Made by a program: the position numbers and the translations under genes. Below are positions 34,212 through 47,859 of a DNA stretch of 64,000 bases, piece after piece. The DNA lies in the NCBI RefSeq assembly GCF_021018895.1, contig NC_079376.1, positions 11,399,001 to 11,463,000 of the forward strand, given 5' to 3'. The notes beneath the pieces are model-generated. The model saw only the letters and a program-made list of their open reading frames with translations, did no database searches and was not told where the DNA came from. Positions within the stretch are counted from its first letter, which is position 1. Every line of letters begins with the position of its first letter. Source of the DNA: Seriola aureovittata (Eukaryota > Chordata > Actinopteri > Carangiformes > Carangidae).

Positions 34212-37175
34212 AGGCAAAAGTGGGACATCAGTTGAGTTCAGCATGGATTTGTGTGTATACAGCTTGCATGTGCATTCATGTTTTTGTGTGTGTAAATCGG
34301 GCAGGTGGCCATCACTGGCAGAGTCTCTTTCCGAGGATGTGTCTGAATACAGAGGGCCGCTGTTATTGGAGGGTCTGCCTCTCTGTTCTCCACATCTGAG
34401 GGTCCATACAGACCCTCACAGGCACCCGCTCCACAGTGTGTGTTGGCAAGACATTCAGTCCGATCACACTGGGACACTCTTCCTGTCGAACACCAGGGTG
34501 TCGAGGCTTTTCACACCACAGATCAGAGTCCAAGCCAAGAGGAAGAATAGGAGGAGGTCAGAGGGGTGCAGACAGAGGAAATGGTATAATGGATGCATGG
34601 CTGAACAAAACATGAGGCTTTTCAGACAGGAATAAAATACCAGGGGAAGTAGTAAATTGGCCAATCTAACATGGACTCCTCTTTTTTTAACAATTACATT
34701 GTCGCTATTGTGTGTGGAAGAAGACCACGTGTAATTATTGCAGCTTCAAATTACACTGACTGACGGTGTCCAGATAACGTATTGGCCAAGAGTATTTTGA
34801 CATATGATTCATGCATTGATTAACTAAAGAAGAATGGACAATGGACATGGACAAAAATTGACATTTTTCGGTTTCATTTTACCATCATATATGGCTGATT
34901 TTGATGGCCTGTGAATCTTTTCACTCACTTGTACACTTTTTGTGTTAAATTTGGTCAGTTAACACTAAATGTGATGCTTTCATGCTGAAAGATTTAGGCT
35001 AGAAGTCTTATTGTTTCTGCTAGTGGGATATTAGCAAATATTTCTTAAGATTTTCCAAGGAAAAGACAGAAGTTTTGCAAAAGAATGCAAACTAGGTCCA
35101 TTTTTTCATCTCTTTTAAATATTTTCCTTCATTTCCCTCCCAGGCTTTTGTACCAGATGCCAGTAATAACCACCACATGTAGTTTTTTCCTCAACTTAAA
35201 GTTCAATAAAAGCAATATCTTTCTCTTTGAGACACAAAAATCACCAATTCCCCCACAAGCACATAAAAAGACATTTAAAAAAAGATGAAAAAGAATAAAA
35301 AAAGATATGTGGAAATATTGTGCAAGTTGGGAGGTGAACTGTGGTGAATCAGCACTGATTATCCCTTACAGCTTGTTACCCCCCACTGCTACAGTATGAG
35401 TCTCGGGCCGACTCAATTGTGGGAGCGGACCTCTCTGAATCACAAAGTTTTAGTGGAAAGTAAACAGTAAGTCACAGCTCATAGTAACACAAAACCTTGT
35501 TTTCATTTGTTCCATTAGTCAGTTTAAATAAGCTCCTGACAGGGTTAAGACGTTTGTGATCCCACAGACATGCACTAATTCTTAGTTGTCTCCTTGTCTA
35601 TGTAATTATCTTTTTACTTCAATGGCTCATTCAGATCAAGAGAGTCAATCTACTGTTCTCATCTTTAGAGGCGAAAAGCTTGGTTGTATTATAAATTGAC
35701 AGGATACCAGTTTTGAGTATTTCAGAATTTGCGACATGATATTATAGAACTGGCATCCTAAAATGAAACAGCTCGTGTAAGAGGTATTGTTTAGATATCC
35801 AAAGCAACAGATAGCAGTGCATTGTGGGTAATCTGGCCAGGGAGCATATACAGAAAAAATATTTTAATATTAACAATAGTTATACACAGTACTTTAGATT
35901 GTAAGCAAGTTAGCTTACCACCTAGACCACATAGAAAAAAACGCTCTCTCAGGCCAGGTTTTTAATTAGGAAGCTAGCCAGAGGAGTTATTGTTTTCACT
36001 GTGTGGCTGAAAATAAGTTGAAACTTTTCCATGTTCCTTTCATTATCGCCAGCCTTCTGAACCTGTTTGTAAATTACTCTGAAACACTTTTCCCCCCATT
36101 TTTGTTGTAATTTGGAGCATCAGACTGAATTAAACAATCTGCCCATAACCCTTGGTGCAGGGGGTTTGAGTTCCTCAGTGGGATGATGAAAGCACAGTGT
36201 GATCCAGGAAGCTGACATGGGCTCTGAACATGGGTCGTTATTAATGAAGATTAGTATTTCTCTAAGTAATTATGATTTGCACCAGGATTAAGAACTAAGG
36301 AAATTAAAAATAAGCAGATGCTGTTATGTTACAAATATGCACAAACAGTGTTGACAGTCAAACTTAATATTCATGTGTAGTACATCCTTGGTGTTTATGT
36401 ACTTACTTGGTGGCATGGTTGATAACTTGACAGGTGCAATATCTGTGTGGTGTCGGCTACGTAGACAGTTAACCATCTAATGGGCAGAGTTTGTTAGTTG
36501 TTGCTTTGTCCCATGTGTGATTTAAACACTCCCTATGTTACTCCATGACTCCACATGTTAGTTATTCTGTGTGGGACTCCTGCTCAATGGGACGACCCGT
36601 TGATGGGAGTTTTAAAAGTCTGGTCATTTGCCATTATTACAAAAGGACCGTTTAAAGAGGGACAGCTAACACTGACTAGAGCCTCTCCTTTGTGTAAGGT
36701 AGGATGAACACAAAGCGTAGGAGCTGCTGATGACTCAGCAGGTTTTGATAAAACATGACTGAAAAGTAACATCTAGTCTGATTCAGTGCAATTGCTGGTG
36801 AAACTGAGGTAACTAGCTTCCACTTTCTGAGTCAAATACAAACATGATACTTCCTCCAAATTGTTGAATGTTGAAATGGGCAGACGAGTTAAATTGTTAA
36901 CAGTACATAACCAGGTCTACGTCTTGTATCAGTGGTCATAAGCTTTACAGTATGATGTGCCCAGTGCACAGCAGAAGTTGACAGCACGTCTTAGAACAAC
37001 ATCATCTCTCAGTCCAGACGCTTGAAGCTTAGATGTTCTCACAAAAATGTTGTTTACAATATGTTCTTTTAAAAAATTAAAACATTTGCTCATTATTATT
37101 TTGTATTTCATAGACAAAAAGGATTTTGACCTTGGTTAAACTTTTCTAAAATGTTTATACTTTATGATATCTGTG
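34208..37175. other. Long unannotated stretch
   Basis: About 3 kb, AT-rich and unique-looking. No gene, RNA or recognised repeat. Confidence 0.42.
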
Positions 37176-37177
37176 TC

Positions 37178-37680
37178 TAGTGGCCCTGAGAAGTCAGTGC
37201 ACTGCAACTCAAGAAAACACGTGCAAATAGTCAAAACACAAACAAATTCAGAAAACATTTTCATCAGTTAGACAACACATGCGCTGCAAATACTCATAAC
37301 AAAACCAAATACACAAACGTGCTGCAGATACTCGTAACCCAAAGGAAGTGTTTCCAGGGGACACAAAAGTGATGAACTTGGTTTTGATGCACTTGCATGG
37401 ATGTATTATGATATTATTTTAAAAAATCCATGCACACTTGTTGTCACAAAGTATTAGTCAACAAGTACGTTCCAGGTTCATCACTTTTTGTCTCCCATGG
37501 GAACACTTCTGTTGTGTTCTGTTCTTCTTGCAGTGCATTTGTGTATTTTGTTGTGTTGTGAGTGTTTGCAGCATTTTATGCGCTGTCAGATTGATAAAGA
37601 TGTTTTCTGAATTTGTTTGTGTTTTGTCTATTTGCATGTGTTTTCTTATGCTGCAGTGCGTTGAGCACTCAGGGCCACTG
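37178..37680. mobile_element. Foldback MITE with about 200-bp terminal inverted repeats, hAT-like ends
   Basis: The left arm (37178-about 37380) and right arm (about 37478-37680) are reverse complements for most of their length. Both contain GTCAAAACACAAACAAATTC-type sequence, CTGCAA.(A/T)ACTC and ACTT.TGTC-type words. The outer end reads CAGTGGCCCTGAG on the right side, with T for the first C on the left. CAGTGGC-type ends are typical of hAT elements, but an 8-bp target duplication was not clear; only a short CTGTG is shared near both ends. About 100 bases of unpaired AT-rich centre remain. Frames within it are shadows of the repeat. Confidence 0.8.
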
Positions 37681-37684
37681 CACC

Positions 37685-38334
37685 TGTGGAAGTAAATATC
37701 AATTTTGTGCAACAACACACATCACCATGTAATAAGTGTTTTCCTTTATTATAACTTAATATTCATGCACAAAGAAACCTTGAAGTTTTCTTCTTTTTAA
37801 TTCTCACACTTCTTAATGCATTTGTCACTCGGTGTGTGTAATTTTGTGCACCCCCTACCTCTCACCTCACTTCTAGCTTCCTTTGACCATTTCTCCTCAT
37901 TAAATGTTCCTCCCATTTCACTGACAGTTTGTTGTGCACTTGTCTGACTAATCAGAATCTCCTGCTGTTTGAGAGAGGTTTAACAGTGTTATGCAACATT
38001 GTTTCATAACACTAATCATTAAGTTCAATTGATTGGCACATTAATCAGAGGAGTTAATTGAACAAGCACATGAATGCTAATAAATGTCTGACTTGACAGA
38101 AGTAGAAATCTGTTATTAGATCGTACATCATCATTACCCACAAACTACTGTACCCTCTGCGAAAGTGTGAATACGTAATGTCGTGCATTTCTCAGATAGA
38201 TGAAGTTCCTTATAATTAAGCTTTAATTGGACGTGTATCACTGAGAATTAGGGGTGGGAGTAAGTGGGGCAAAGTTAATCTCAGAGAATATGAAATTGGA
38301 TTGACTTTAAGGGTAGAAGAAGGTCTGAGGTTTG

Positions 38335-38369
<35 letters not shown>

Positions 38370-38832
38370 TTTGGCCTGCATCAGCACTTTCACCCGCTGG
38401 CTTTATTTAGGCAGTTAGCGACATCATTAGCAAGAGTCTCGGACAGTGTCTGACCTTTTCACCTCTCAGCAATCACACCCTGCATCATTTCCTGCAGTAT
38501 ACTAAGTTTGGTCAAGTCCCTGTGGTATTCTATAAGTTCATTAGTAAAGAGACGTGACAGCACAGCAAATGGCTTTTTCCATGATGCTCACAAAAATGCT
38601 TGGAAAAAACAATGCTCTCATAGAATCCAATAGAAAGTAGCTCTATATGTTTGCTGACTTTGACGAGTTATTAGTACAAAAAATACATACATACAACCAA
38701 TGACTGCGATGAACTTTGCATAAAGTGTAAGTGATTTTTATCCTGAGGTAAATGTTTTATTAGTTATTCTATCCGCGCTTACACCATACCTGTAGGGATG
38801 TGGGTCAGGCCACTTGGTATAGACTGAAATAC
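37685..38832. other. Non-coding stretch with T32 run
   Basis: A 32-base T run at 38336-38367 is the longest A/T homopolymer here. 37930-38250 is AT-rich and unique-looking. No gene. Confidence 0.5.
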
Positions 38833-39000
38833 CTCAACAACTATCAGAATTAAGATGGTGACCATGGTAACCATTACACTTGCTTAGCATCAGCATATTA
38901 GCGTCATCACTGTGTCAATGTTAGCATGCTGACATTAGCATTTAACTTTAATCTTTGTGCCTCACAGAGCTGCTAGCTGTTCCTGTAGACTGGTGGCCTT
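38833..39000 (+). repeat. Dispersed percomorph repeat ('ttagcatgctgacattagca' type)
   Basis: Recognised from memory as the end of a very common percomorph repeat: AATACCTCAACAACTAT, then AAGATGGTGACCATGGTAAC, then GTTAGCATGCTGACATTAGC, then GCCTCACAGAGCTGCTAGC and CTGTAGACT. No coding capacity, and the class is unknown to me. It contains a near X-box GTGACCATGGTAAC at 38858-38871. Confidence 0.65.
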
Positions 39001-42000
39001 GTTGCTATTTAAACATGGTTCGTCCTTGTTTGATTGGTTTTCTTTCATTCGTAACTCTCTATGCCTATGTCACATTGCTGGCTCTCTTTATGTCCCCTGG
39101 GTTGTCATACAAAGTGACAGCCTTGTGGTCCTGTGGTTGGACTGATCAGCTCTCCTCTCTAAAGGGCTGGCACTCTGCCCAGTGTTAAACTCCATGCCCT
39201 GCAGAAATAGCAGGATCAATTGATGGATTGTCAGCATATGCAGCTACAGCGATCTGAGCTATGCTTGGCAAAATCCAAACATGTGCCACCCTCTTGAATA
39301 AGTTTAACTGATCCATCGGTCTGTGGCTCTTTCAATTACTGCACCAAAATGCAATGTGCACAAACAAATAAACTGAAACCAGGGCCCAGTGGATGCACAG
39401 TTTAGGACATTCATTTTTATAAATGGGAAAACTAAATATTAAAAGCTGTAAATGGAAAGTTAGCAAAAGCACTAAATATAAGAAACATAAAAAGAAAAGA
39501 AAATATGGGCTTCACAGCATAATGTCTAATGACAACAATGCGGAGGTGCCACCTACTTATCTGGCAATCGCTTGTCTGCAGGTGCAGGTGACTGACAGTG
39601 AAGTGTTCCTGTAAATGCAGTTGGACTGCAGGTATTTATCTGGTAACCTTTGGAAAATACTGTGAGCCTTGGATACACAGTATCATCTTGTATCCTCTAA
39701 ATTTGTCAGATTTATGCAAAGTACCATGAGTGAGTGCACATTTCTATTATGAGTAGCTCCAGTGAGAATACAGCAGCTAAATTTGAAAATATCAATACAA
39801 TGATGCTCGGTCTACTGAGCTTCATGGGATTTCACACATTATTTTGCACATTATCTTAATGGACAATGTGTAAAAGTATCTTTAGCCATACATGTCCATC
39901 ATGGACTAAAACTAATCTTGCAGCTAGGTAGTGTGTGTGTGTGAGTGTGTGTGTTTGAATGTTGCAGCAGCATGTCACACCTTGTCACAGTCTGTGCAGA
40001 AAGATCTGGAGAATGTAGGTCTGTTTGTGTCTCATTTGGCTTTTCCATCGTCACGTTCCCCGGTGATACATCCACTTCTGTGTGAGGGTATCTGTGTCAG
40101 CCGGTTGACTCTCAATGCCGTGTGGCCGATATGGCTCGGTTTATTTATGGCAATAAAAACATTGTTGCCGTGCCAATGAAAAGGGCAGACGCTTTGAAAG
40201 GTGTAGGAGCTGTATTCTGGGCATCACACCGCCGCTACCTGAGACTGTTATCAACGAGACCACATGTGGGAAGGAGGGAGACTTCCAGGCAGTCAGGTAG
40301 ACAACATGTAAACAGTATTTAGGGTAAAGACAGATTCGCTGTTAGCAGACTGGTTGCTTAATTCAGCTGTTGTCTGGAACCACACAGAGATATAAAATAC
40401 AGTATGTGCTTGAAACAGAGTGTGGGCATAACTGCAGGTGCTTTAATTAGAAACTAAATAATGAAATAGAATGGACAAGTGAGCCTAAAGCAAGAGAAAA
40501 GAACTGGTGGCCAGACTGAGGGGGTAAGAAATGTTTCTTAATCATAGCTTTGTGCCTTGGAGCATGGTAAGTTTTAATGAATGATTGAAAACCAATCATC
40601 AATGCCTTTTTGTGCCTGTACATTAATACTGCAGGATGCCAGATGACCTTTTCCTTTTGAACTGAGTGAAAAATGACATTCCGGTAGAAATTGTGCAGCC
40701 TTTTTTTTTTTCTTTTTACTTACTATGTGTTTTCCCCCTGCTATACAGCCATCCAATCCCTCAGGAGATTTCAATTAAATTGTCCTACTGAGTTCTTCAC
40801 TTACTTTCCTTAATCTCTCTCTTGGCTTGTGGCAATTGTGATTTTGTTTTTTCCCCGATGCCATTTCCAATTTAATAGAAGTGCATTTATGTTCGCCTGT
40901 GTTATGAATTAAAATGGAGTTTTTTATGGGTATAGGTGCATGCGGCCATGGTTGAGCACCCCTTCATTCAAACTCCCTGTACCTTGAAGGTGAATAGTGC
41001 AGTGCCTATGTGAACTCCATAAATTGAGTTGTAAGAGTTCTCCTTTTGTTGTTGTTGAAGGCAAGGCTCCAGTCTTGCCCTTGAGAAGGTGTTGGCTCCT
41101 GTTAAATTATAGATGCAGTCAGTTGACTCAGAGGGTTATACTTTCTCAGGAGACATTAGACTCTCTGTGATGAGTATTCTCTCCATTAGGAAAGACAATG
41201 TCATGCCCGTTTATATGATTCATCATACAAAAATCCAAATTCAAACTCCTCTGTTTGATGCATCTGCTTTGGTAATGTAATAAATAAAATAACACAATCT
41301 TCCCTCCATTTATTTAATGACTCAAATATGACTCGCGTCACCTGACAGATCAGAAATATTCTTTTTCTTGAGTTTCTCAGCGAGGCACTGTGTTTGTGGG
41401 CTTCACATTCAGAGACATTAGAGGCTCTAATGAGGACAGCCCAGCGATCTGTGGACTGTGCAGCCCATCCTCTCATTTCTCCACAACATGAAAAGACAAG
41501 CAGAGAACCGCCTACAACCCACCCCTGCATAAACGATGAAGCTTTTTGTGCCTGTAACACTTTTTTGGAACGGCCCAACACTGGGAGACAAGGCAATCTT
41601 TCACATCAAACTAAAAGACGTTTTGTTCATGCTGCCCCTTAAAACTATTCCCAGCTGACACACAGCTTGTTAGCCCCCCTTCCACCCAGAAGCCATTCCT
41701 GGGACATTTGGCATGAGTGGGAGACACAGACAGTTACATAAAAGCTGATGAGCGCCTGGCATTGGACTGACAGAACCCATGGGTGTTCTCGGCTGACTGT
41801 CTTTGTCAGTGTGAATGTGTAGATGCGCAAGTGCATCATTATTGTCCTAAATTAGTTCATGCATCTGTCAGTCTTCAGGCCTGTGCTGATGGCTTGTCAT
41901 TCATGGTTGGTTAAACTAAGCTGGTCAGTCAGGCTGCGCCCTCTAGTTGCATTCAACCTTGCTCTCAGTCACATGAGCCGATGGCTAACAAGTTGTCACC

Positions 42001-44219
42001 CTCTGCTGTTTACAGGCAGTGCCATGGTACCACGGCATGACTAATATCACATGCTTTGCTGTGATATTAGAGGTTTGCTGACATGCTAATTGATCCTTTG
42101 CAAAGTCCTGCCTGCCTTAGAAATAAAGAAATCGACGTAAATGTTGGCTGAAATGACACAGGCAGATTTTAATAGCTATCAACTGATTTGGTTTTTTGAT
42201 TATTTCCTCGAATTGGTTGAAAAATGTATCTGACTGATTTTTTGTTATCTCCAGCTGAGTCTGGAATAAGAACACAGCAAAAGAGTGTGTATGCTTTTAC
42301 ATTTGCAATATGCATTTGATGGCTACTGTATGGTATCATGCTAAAAAAAAAGACCCTATCGCTCTTACTGCAGTCCCATGAACACCTATTTAGCATGTGG
42401 AGAAATCCAAAGCTTGACAGGCCTGCTGAGGCTAATAACGGTTGCTAAGCTATGATTGGACCATAATTGTCAATCATTAAAAAAAGCCATCAAGACAATC
42501 AAACACTTCATACAAGGAACAATGCCTGGCACAGTCAGTATGTTTCTGTAAAATGAAATAATCAGCAAGAGCATTTGAAATGGAAAAAAAACAGATTGAA
42601 GTAATAATTCTCCCTCACCCTGCTGTTTAACTTCAGTGAAGCAGTTTAGATGAAAAGAGCTGCATCTACATTCATTTGACTCTTGAAGATCTGAAGCTGG
42701 GGCTTTGGTTGACATGAGTTGAATCTTTGGGAAACGTTGTTTGCCAGTGTCAGCATCTTTGGTGGCCAGACAATTTTAAAGCCCCCATGTGTCTACCACA
42801 AAATGTGATTTTTTTTTTTTTTTTTTTGGCCACATTTATTTTGCAAGCATTTCATGTTTTTCTGGCAATACCCCTCCTAAGTTGCATCGATTTGTCACAA
42901 GAGATATTAGCCTGTCATGACCCAGGTATATATTTTGTAGGAAGATTAACATTCCCCCCTAAGCACTGAGTGCAGCTGCCATTTTACAGAGTGCTTTATA
43001 TGTCCTGGATGCTCCCTTTGCTGCAGAGTCAACAGTCAAAAGTCTTAAGCTGAATCTGTCTGTTAGTATATATATCATGTACTGACTCTTCCCAGCATCC
43101 TCCTGTTTAATTTCCTCTTTTTCTTCACACCTTTTACTCTATATGTTTTCTCTCTTCCTGTATTACAACTGCTGCTTCCAAGAATTGAGTCTCAATCTCT
43201 GTGGACTAAACTGCAATTTTTACCTGAGGTTTTGGTTGGAGGAGGAAACCAGTGCTGATATTGCACAACCATAAAATAAGCAAAAAGCATATACAACTTG
43301 GCTAGAGAGTTGTGATCTGACAAGTATATGTCACAGATAGCAAACTGCTAGGTGATTTTAAGATGTACAAATGGAGGAGCAGAATAAGTGAATGTGCTGA
43401 GATACAGAAATAACAGAGGGAAAGGGAGAAAGAAAGAAGTGATGCATGAAGAAATAAGCAGGAAAAAGGATGTGGAGCAAAGGTGGGGCGCAAAAGATCA
43501 AGATGTTGCATTTCAACTGCAGGAGCTTAGTGTAGACACAGCAGGAGGCCGGTGGAGGGAAAATCATGTCAGGGAATATCATGCTGTCACAAATCGCATC
43601 GCCAACCAACTCCCAGCTGAGATTGATCCGCCAACCTTCTGTTACCCAGCCTTTACACGCCCTTAGTTTTTCACTTCCTCACGATGCAGCTAAGACATTT
43701 CTCTGCAAGGAAGCGCTGTGTTGTCACGAGCAGGTGACTGTGGTAGCAGTGTGGGATCACGAGGTCAGGGCTGTGACTGGAAGTGGTAGAAGAGGATTAG
43801 TGGCCCAGTGGAGGGAGAGAGGGGCCTCCCTGCAGTGGAGAACCAGCTGGTCAGCAGGCCAGCCAGCCCGGCTCCATCTGTCAGTCACCTGCTCGACCCT
43901 CCGGGAAGTCTGGTAAATCTCTCCACCTCCTGTAGTTCCCAGAGATTATGTCATTCTGTTTTGGTTGTACCATACTTCATCTATAATCAAGTTCTAACAG
44001 GCAGTATAATCAAAATACTGTAAATCTGCGACCTGTACAAATCTCACAAGACAATTGATTCTTTCTCCTATGTAGGACTTAAATGCTTTTTTGATAGTCA
44101 GATACACTTGCATGTGGAATATGTTTGGTTGTGCAAAAGCCTCTTTACCTGTGCAGTGCTGAAAAGGTTGAGGGGAGACGGTTGAAGTAAAGAGAATAAT
44201 CTGCTGTGAATATTCTTTG
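39001..44219. other. Long unannotated stretch
   Basis: About 5.2 kb without a supported gene. Features are minor: a short GT patch at 39931-39954, a T12 run near 40702, paired palindromes at 42019-42070 and a T19 run near 42810. Minus-strand frames such as 41201-41596 (131 codons) show no domain and no splice support. Confidence 0.42.
42041..42070. repeat. Perfect 11-bp inverted repeat
   Basis: CTAATATCACA (42041-42051) and TGTGATATTAG (42060-42070) with an 8-base loop. It lies next to the near-palindrome TGCCATGGTACCACGGCA. Confidence 0.9.
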
Positions 44220-44415
44220 CATTAACAAAGGATGATACATTTTAAACTTGAAGTACCGCCTCGTGTTTGTATGCCTCCGCCAAACAGTCTCCTTTCTGTT
44301 CCTGAGTTACAGCTTTGAATAATGGCCAGAAGTGTTTTTGTAGAAGATTATGATGTCACATCAACCTTTGATCGTTTGGATATAAAATTTCATCACTTCA
44401 TCATTTCATCCTAAT

Positions 44416-44426
44416 AGATACTTGTG
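44416..44426 (+). repeat. Target-site duplication, left copy
   Basis: AGATACTTGTG. The right copy, AGATATTTGTG, lies at 44725-44735 and differs at one base. Confidence 0.75.
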
Positions 44427-44724
44427 GGATCGAACCCGGGGCCTGGGGCCTTTCTGTGTGGAGTTTGCATGTTCTCCCTCTGCATGCTTGGGTTCTCTCT
44501 GGGTACTCCGGCTTCCTCCCACAGTCCAAAGACATTAGGTTAATGGCGACTCTAAATTGCCCATAGGTGTGAATGTGAGTGTGACTGCTTGTTTGTCTCT
44601 ATATGTGATAGACTGGTGACTGTCCAGAGTGTCCCCCCCGCCCTCACCCAATGTCAGCTGGGATTGGCTCCAGCCTCCCTGCGACCCTATAAGGATAAGC
44701 TGTATAGCGAGTGGATGGATGGAC
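44427..44724 (+). mobile_element. tRNA-headed SINE with L2-type tail
   Basis: It starts at a B-box-like GGATCGAACCC (44427-44437), continues GGGGCCTTTCTGTGTGGAG, TTTGCATGTTCTCC, GGCTTCCTCCCACAGTCC, CGACTCTAAATTGCCC and GGCTCCAGCC, and ends in GTGGATGGATGGAC. The ending is the (GGAT)n style of fish L2-clade LINEs, whose machinery probably mobilised it. Flanking 11-bp direct repeats match at 10 of 11 positions. The A-box half of the tRNA head is missing, so the copy is 5'-truncated. A 63-codon frame inside is not a gene. Confidence 0.8.
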
Positions 44725-44889
44725 AGATATTTGTGTTAGATTGTGTCATAATTAGAGAATGTATTCTTGAGTTATGGTGAAAAAATAGGTGAGACCTGGA
44801 GATTTGACCTTTGACCACCAGTTTCTAATCATTTCACCCTTGAGTCCAAGTGAACTTTTGTACCAAAGTTGAAGAAATTCCCTGAAGGC

Positions 44890-46820
44890 GTTAATAAGAT
44901 GGAACGATCGTAAAATGAGTCTGACGGTATTTCTCTGTTGGGCCTCAACATATGATCAGCAGCAGAGTTGCTTTGTGTCAGTGTGAGCCCTTGTGGGTGG
45001 ACTGAATGAAAGTGCTGAACCTCTTGGCAGTCGCCATGTTGATGTGCACAAAGTTGAAACAATTTCCCCTTCAACTTTGACATTTTAACAGCCAGTGATG
45101 TCGCTACTAGTCTCCTGCAGTCTCCCTCCCATCGTTCTGCATTGTAAGCGATCCTCTGTGGTGCTTTGTTTGTTCCATCCAGTTCCACCGAGCGAGGAGC
45201 TCTGCGCTATAACCAGGGGCTGCGGCTGTCACTGAAATGCCACCAGAATAGTGAAGCAGTTGTGCTTGCAGCATTATAACATTATGTGATAAGATCAAAA
45301 GCTTCTGAATGGACTTTTTGGTGAGATTGTTTGGTTAACGGCTATCATCAGATTTTGATTCACATCCTGATCCTGATCCTGATTCACGTATTGTTACATC
45401 TGACAAGTGCATGGATACCAGATATCACCATTTTCCAAGAGAACCCTGCCCCTTTCAAACCTTAAATCAGATACAAGTGTTCATGTAGGACACCACAGTT
45501 CATAGGAAGAGGCTGATTAAGAACATAGGTTTTGGTTCAAGTGGAATACTTGCCATACTGAGAGTGCTGTTTAATGTAGCATGTGTGCATGCCTCCCAGT
45601 GAACACCTTCAAACCGAAATCAAAGTTACTGTTGTAAATTTACATTAAAAAAGACAAGCTTTGTTCAAATCTTTTCAGTATTTTATTTCATGTTGAGTTC
45701 AAACCAACTGTTTCTGGAATCTTTCAAGACTTCTCAGGGAATGTTATTTTCCCAAGCCTTCAATCACCCCAGTTCTGTCACAGCCTCTGTTTCGTTTCTC
45801 ATCTATACCCAAGTCAGGTACCAAAAACAAAAGATGTTTCTTTTTTTTTCTCCCTCCCTATTCAAAACGATGCTGCATTTTGTTTTTACTGCTGAATCCC
45901 TCTGACAGCTGTTGTGGGTTCCTGTCAAAAAGTGTTGTTTCCTTTTTTTTTTTTTTTCTTTTTTTTTTCATTTCCCAGTCTCAGTCACACTAACAAGGGG
46001 CGAATAAACAGAAGGTAGAGTAGAAAAAGCAATAGCACTAGAAATGCTTCTGCCCAAGAGAGTCAGCAGAATTCGGAAGCTTGGAAAGGTTAAACTTTAT
46101 GACATGATCTTTTTCCTTCATCTCATACACATGCAGAATTATCAGGGGAAAATTATACAGCGTGCTGATAGTTGGGCTAGCAGTTTTCAACAATGGCTCA
46201 GTTTCATTCATTTTGCCGCCTTTGTGCTCGACGCTGAAAGCTGCCATCGCTTCCCAACAATAACAGATGTCAAAGTTATGTTCCCCTAAAAGTTTATAAC
46301 TGTTGTGTGCTTATTGCTGCCATCTTAGTAGAAAGCCAATTGGATTTGATTGGCTGTGACTGTGATTGGCAGAAACTTGGCTCTATTGTTTGGCCACTCA
46401 TGTTATCATATTTGAGAAGCCCAGCTAGCCTACGGCAGTAAAAGCAAGAGGGGGATATTGGCTCCTGAGTAGCTGGCATCCAGCCTCTTTCAGACAGGCA
46501 ATTCCAGGGGAGCAATTGTCTGGTTTAATTGCTCCAAAAAAGAAAGACGGAGAGGCGGTGAAACTAACAAGCTGTCAACAGAATCAGTAATTTACAGGCT
46601 GTGTGATAAAAACAGATTTCTATTTTTCTATTTTTTTCTCTCTCTCTCTGTTCTCTGTGCAGTTGCGATTTGCACAGTGTGACAGACACACACCGATTTC
46701 ACTAACCCTCAGACGGATTTGATGGGCTAACGCTGTCTACCGCCTCATCACCTGAAAGCACTCATAAGGAGCATACATTTGCCAAAACTGCACCGTCATC
46801 TAAATTTGAAATTTTAAGAA
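44890..46820. other. Unannotated stretch
   Basis: About 1.9 kb. Holds T-rich tracts at 45837-45850 and 45943-45970 and a short TCCTGA tandem near 45366. No supported gene. Confidence 0.42.
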
Positions 46821-47145
46821 ATGTTTCAATGTACATCTGGATCTTCATTAAATAGACACAAGGAGAGGCAATAATTACAAACAGGTGCCAGATTTTTTTT
46901 TCTGTATAAGTAAATGTAGAAAATCAAGAGGGATAAGCAAAAATATGCAAAAATTATGTTAATAAATCGTTTAAAAAGAAATAGTAATAAATCCTGGATC
47001 TGGATCTGCACCAAAAACTAATTTGTTGCTTGGCCCATTTCCTTATTTCCACTCCAATTCATTAAAATCTGTAAACTACTTTTTGAGATATTTTACTAAA
47101 TAACAAACAGACAGGTCCAAAAGCATTACCTCCCTTCAGAAACAC
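46821..47145 (-). repeat. Dispersed fish repeat, minus orientation (copy 1)
   Basis: Read on the minus strand: GGAGGTAATGC, CTGTCTGTTTGTTA, AATGGGCCAAGCAACA, TTTTGGTGCAGATCCAG, AGATCCAGATGTACATTG. From memory this is a very common repeat of teleosts, typified by 'ggtgcagatccagatcc' and by GGCGGAGG-like ends. Copy 2 lies at 53.2 kb on the plus strand. No coding capacity. Confidence 0.6.
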
Positions 47146-47149
47146 AGGG

Positions 47150-47856
<707 letters not shown>

Positions 47857-47859
47857 GTG

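Larger units (their letters stand above)
44220..44880 (+). repeat. Dispersed percomorph repeat, split by a SINE insertion
   Basis: Left part to 44426 (GATGTCACATCAACCTTTGA, TCATCATTTCATCCTAATAG). Right part from 44725 (GTCATAATTAGAGAATG, TTGACCTTTGACCACCAG, CTTGAGTCCAAGTGAA, TGAAGAAATTCCCT). Together they read as one copy of a very common percomorph repeat known to me from memory, here interrupted by the SINE. The order and orientation of the two halves are consistent. Confidence 0.6.

Noticed and set aside
34093..34635. 180-codon frame on the plus strand, the second longest style of open frame here
   Set aside because: Crosses a (TG)n tract, lacks any recognisable motif and has no consensus splice sites at its limits.
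38858..38871. X-box GTGACCATGGTAAC
   Set aside because: Differs from the consensus at the third base and lies in a common dispersed repeat, so it is not counted with the full-consensus sites.
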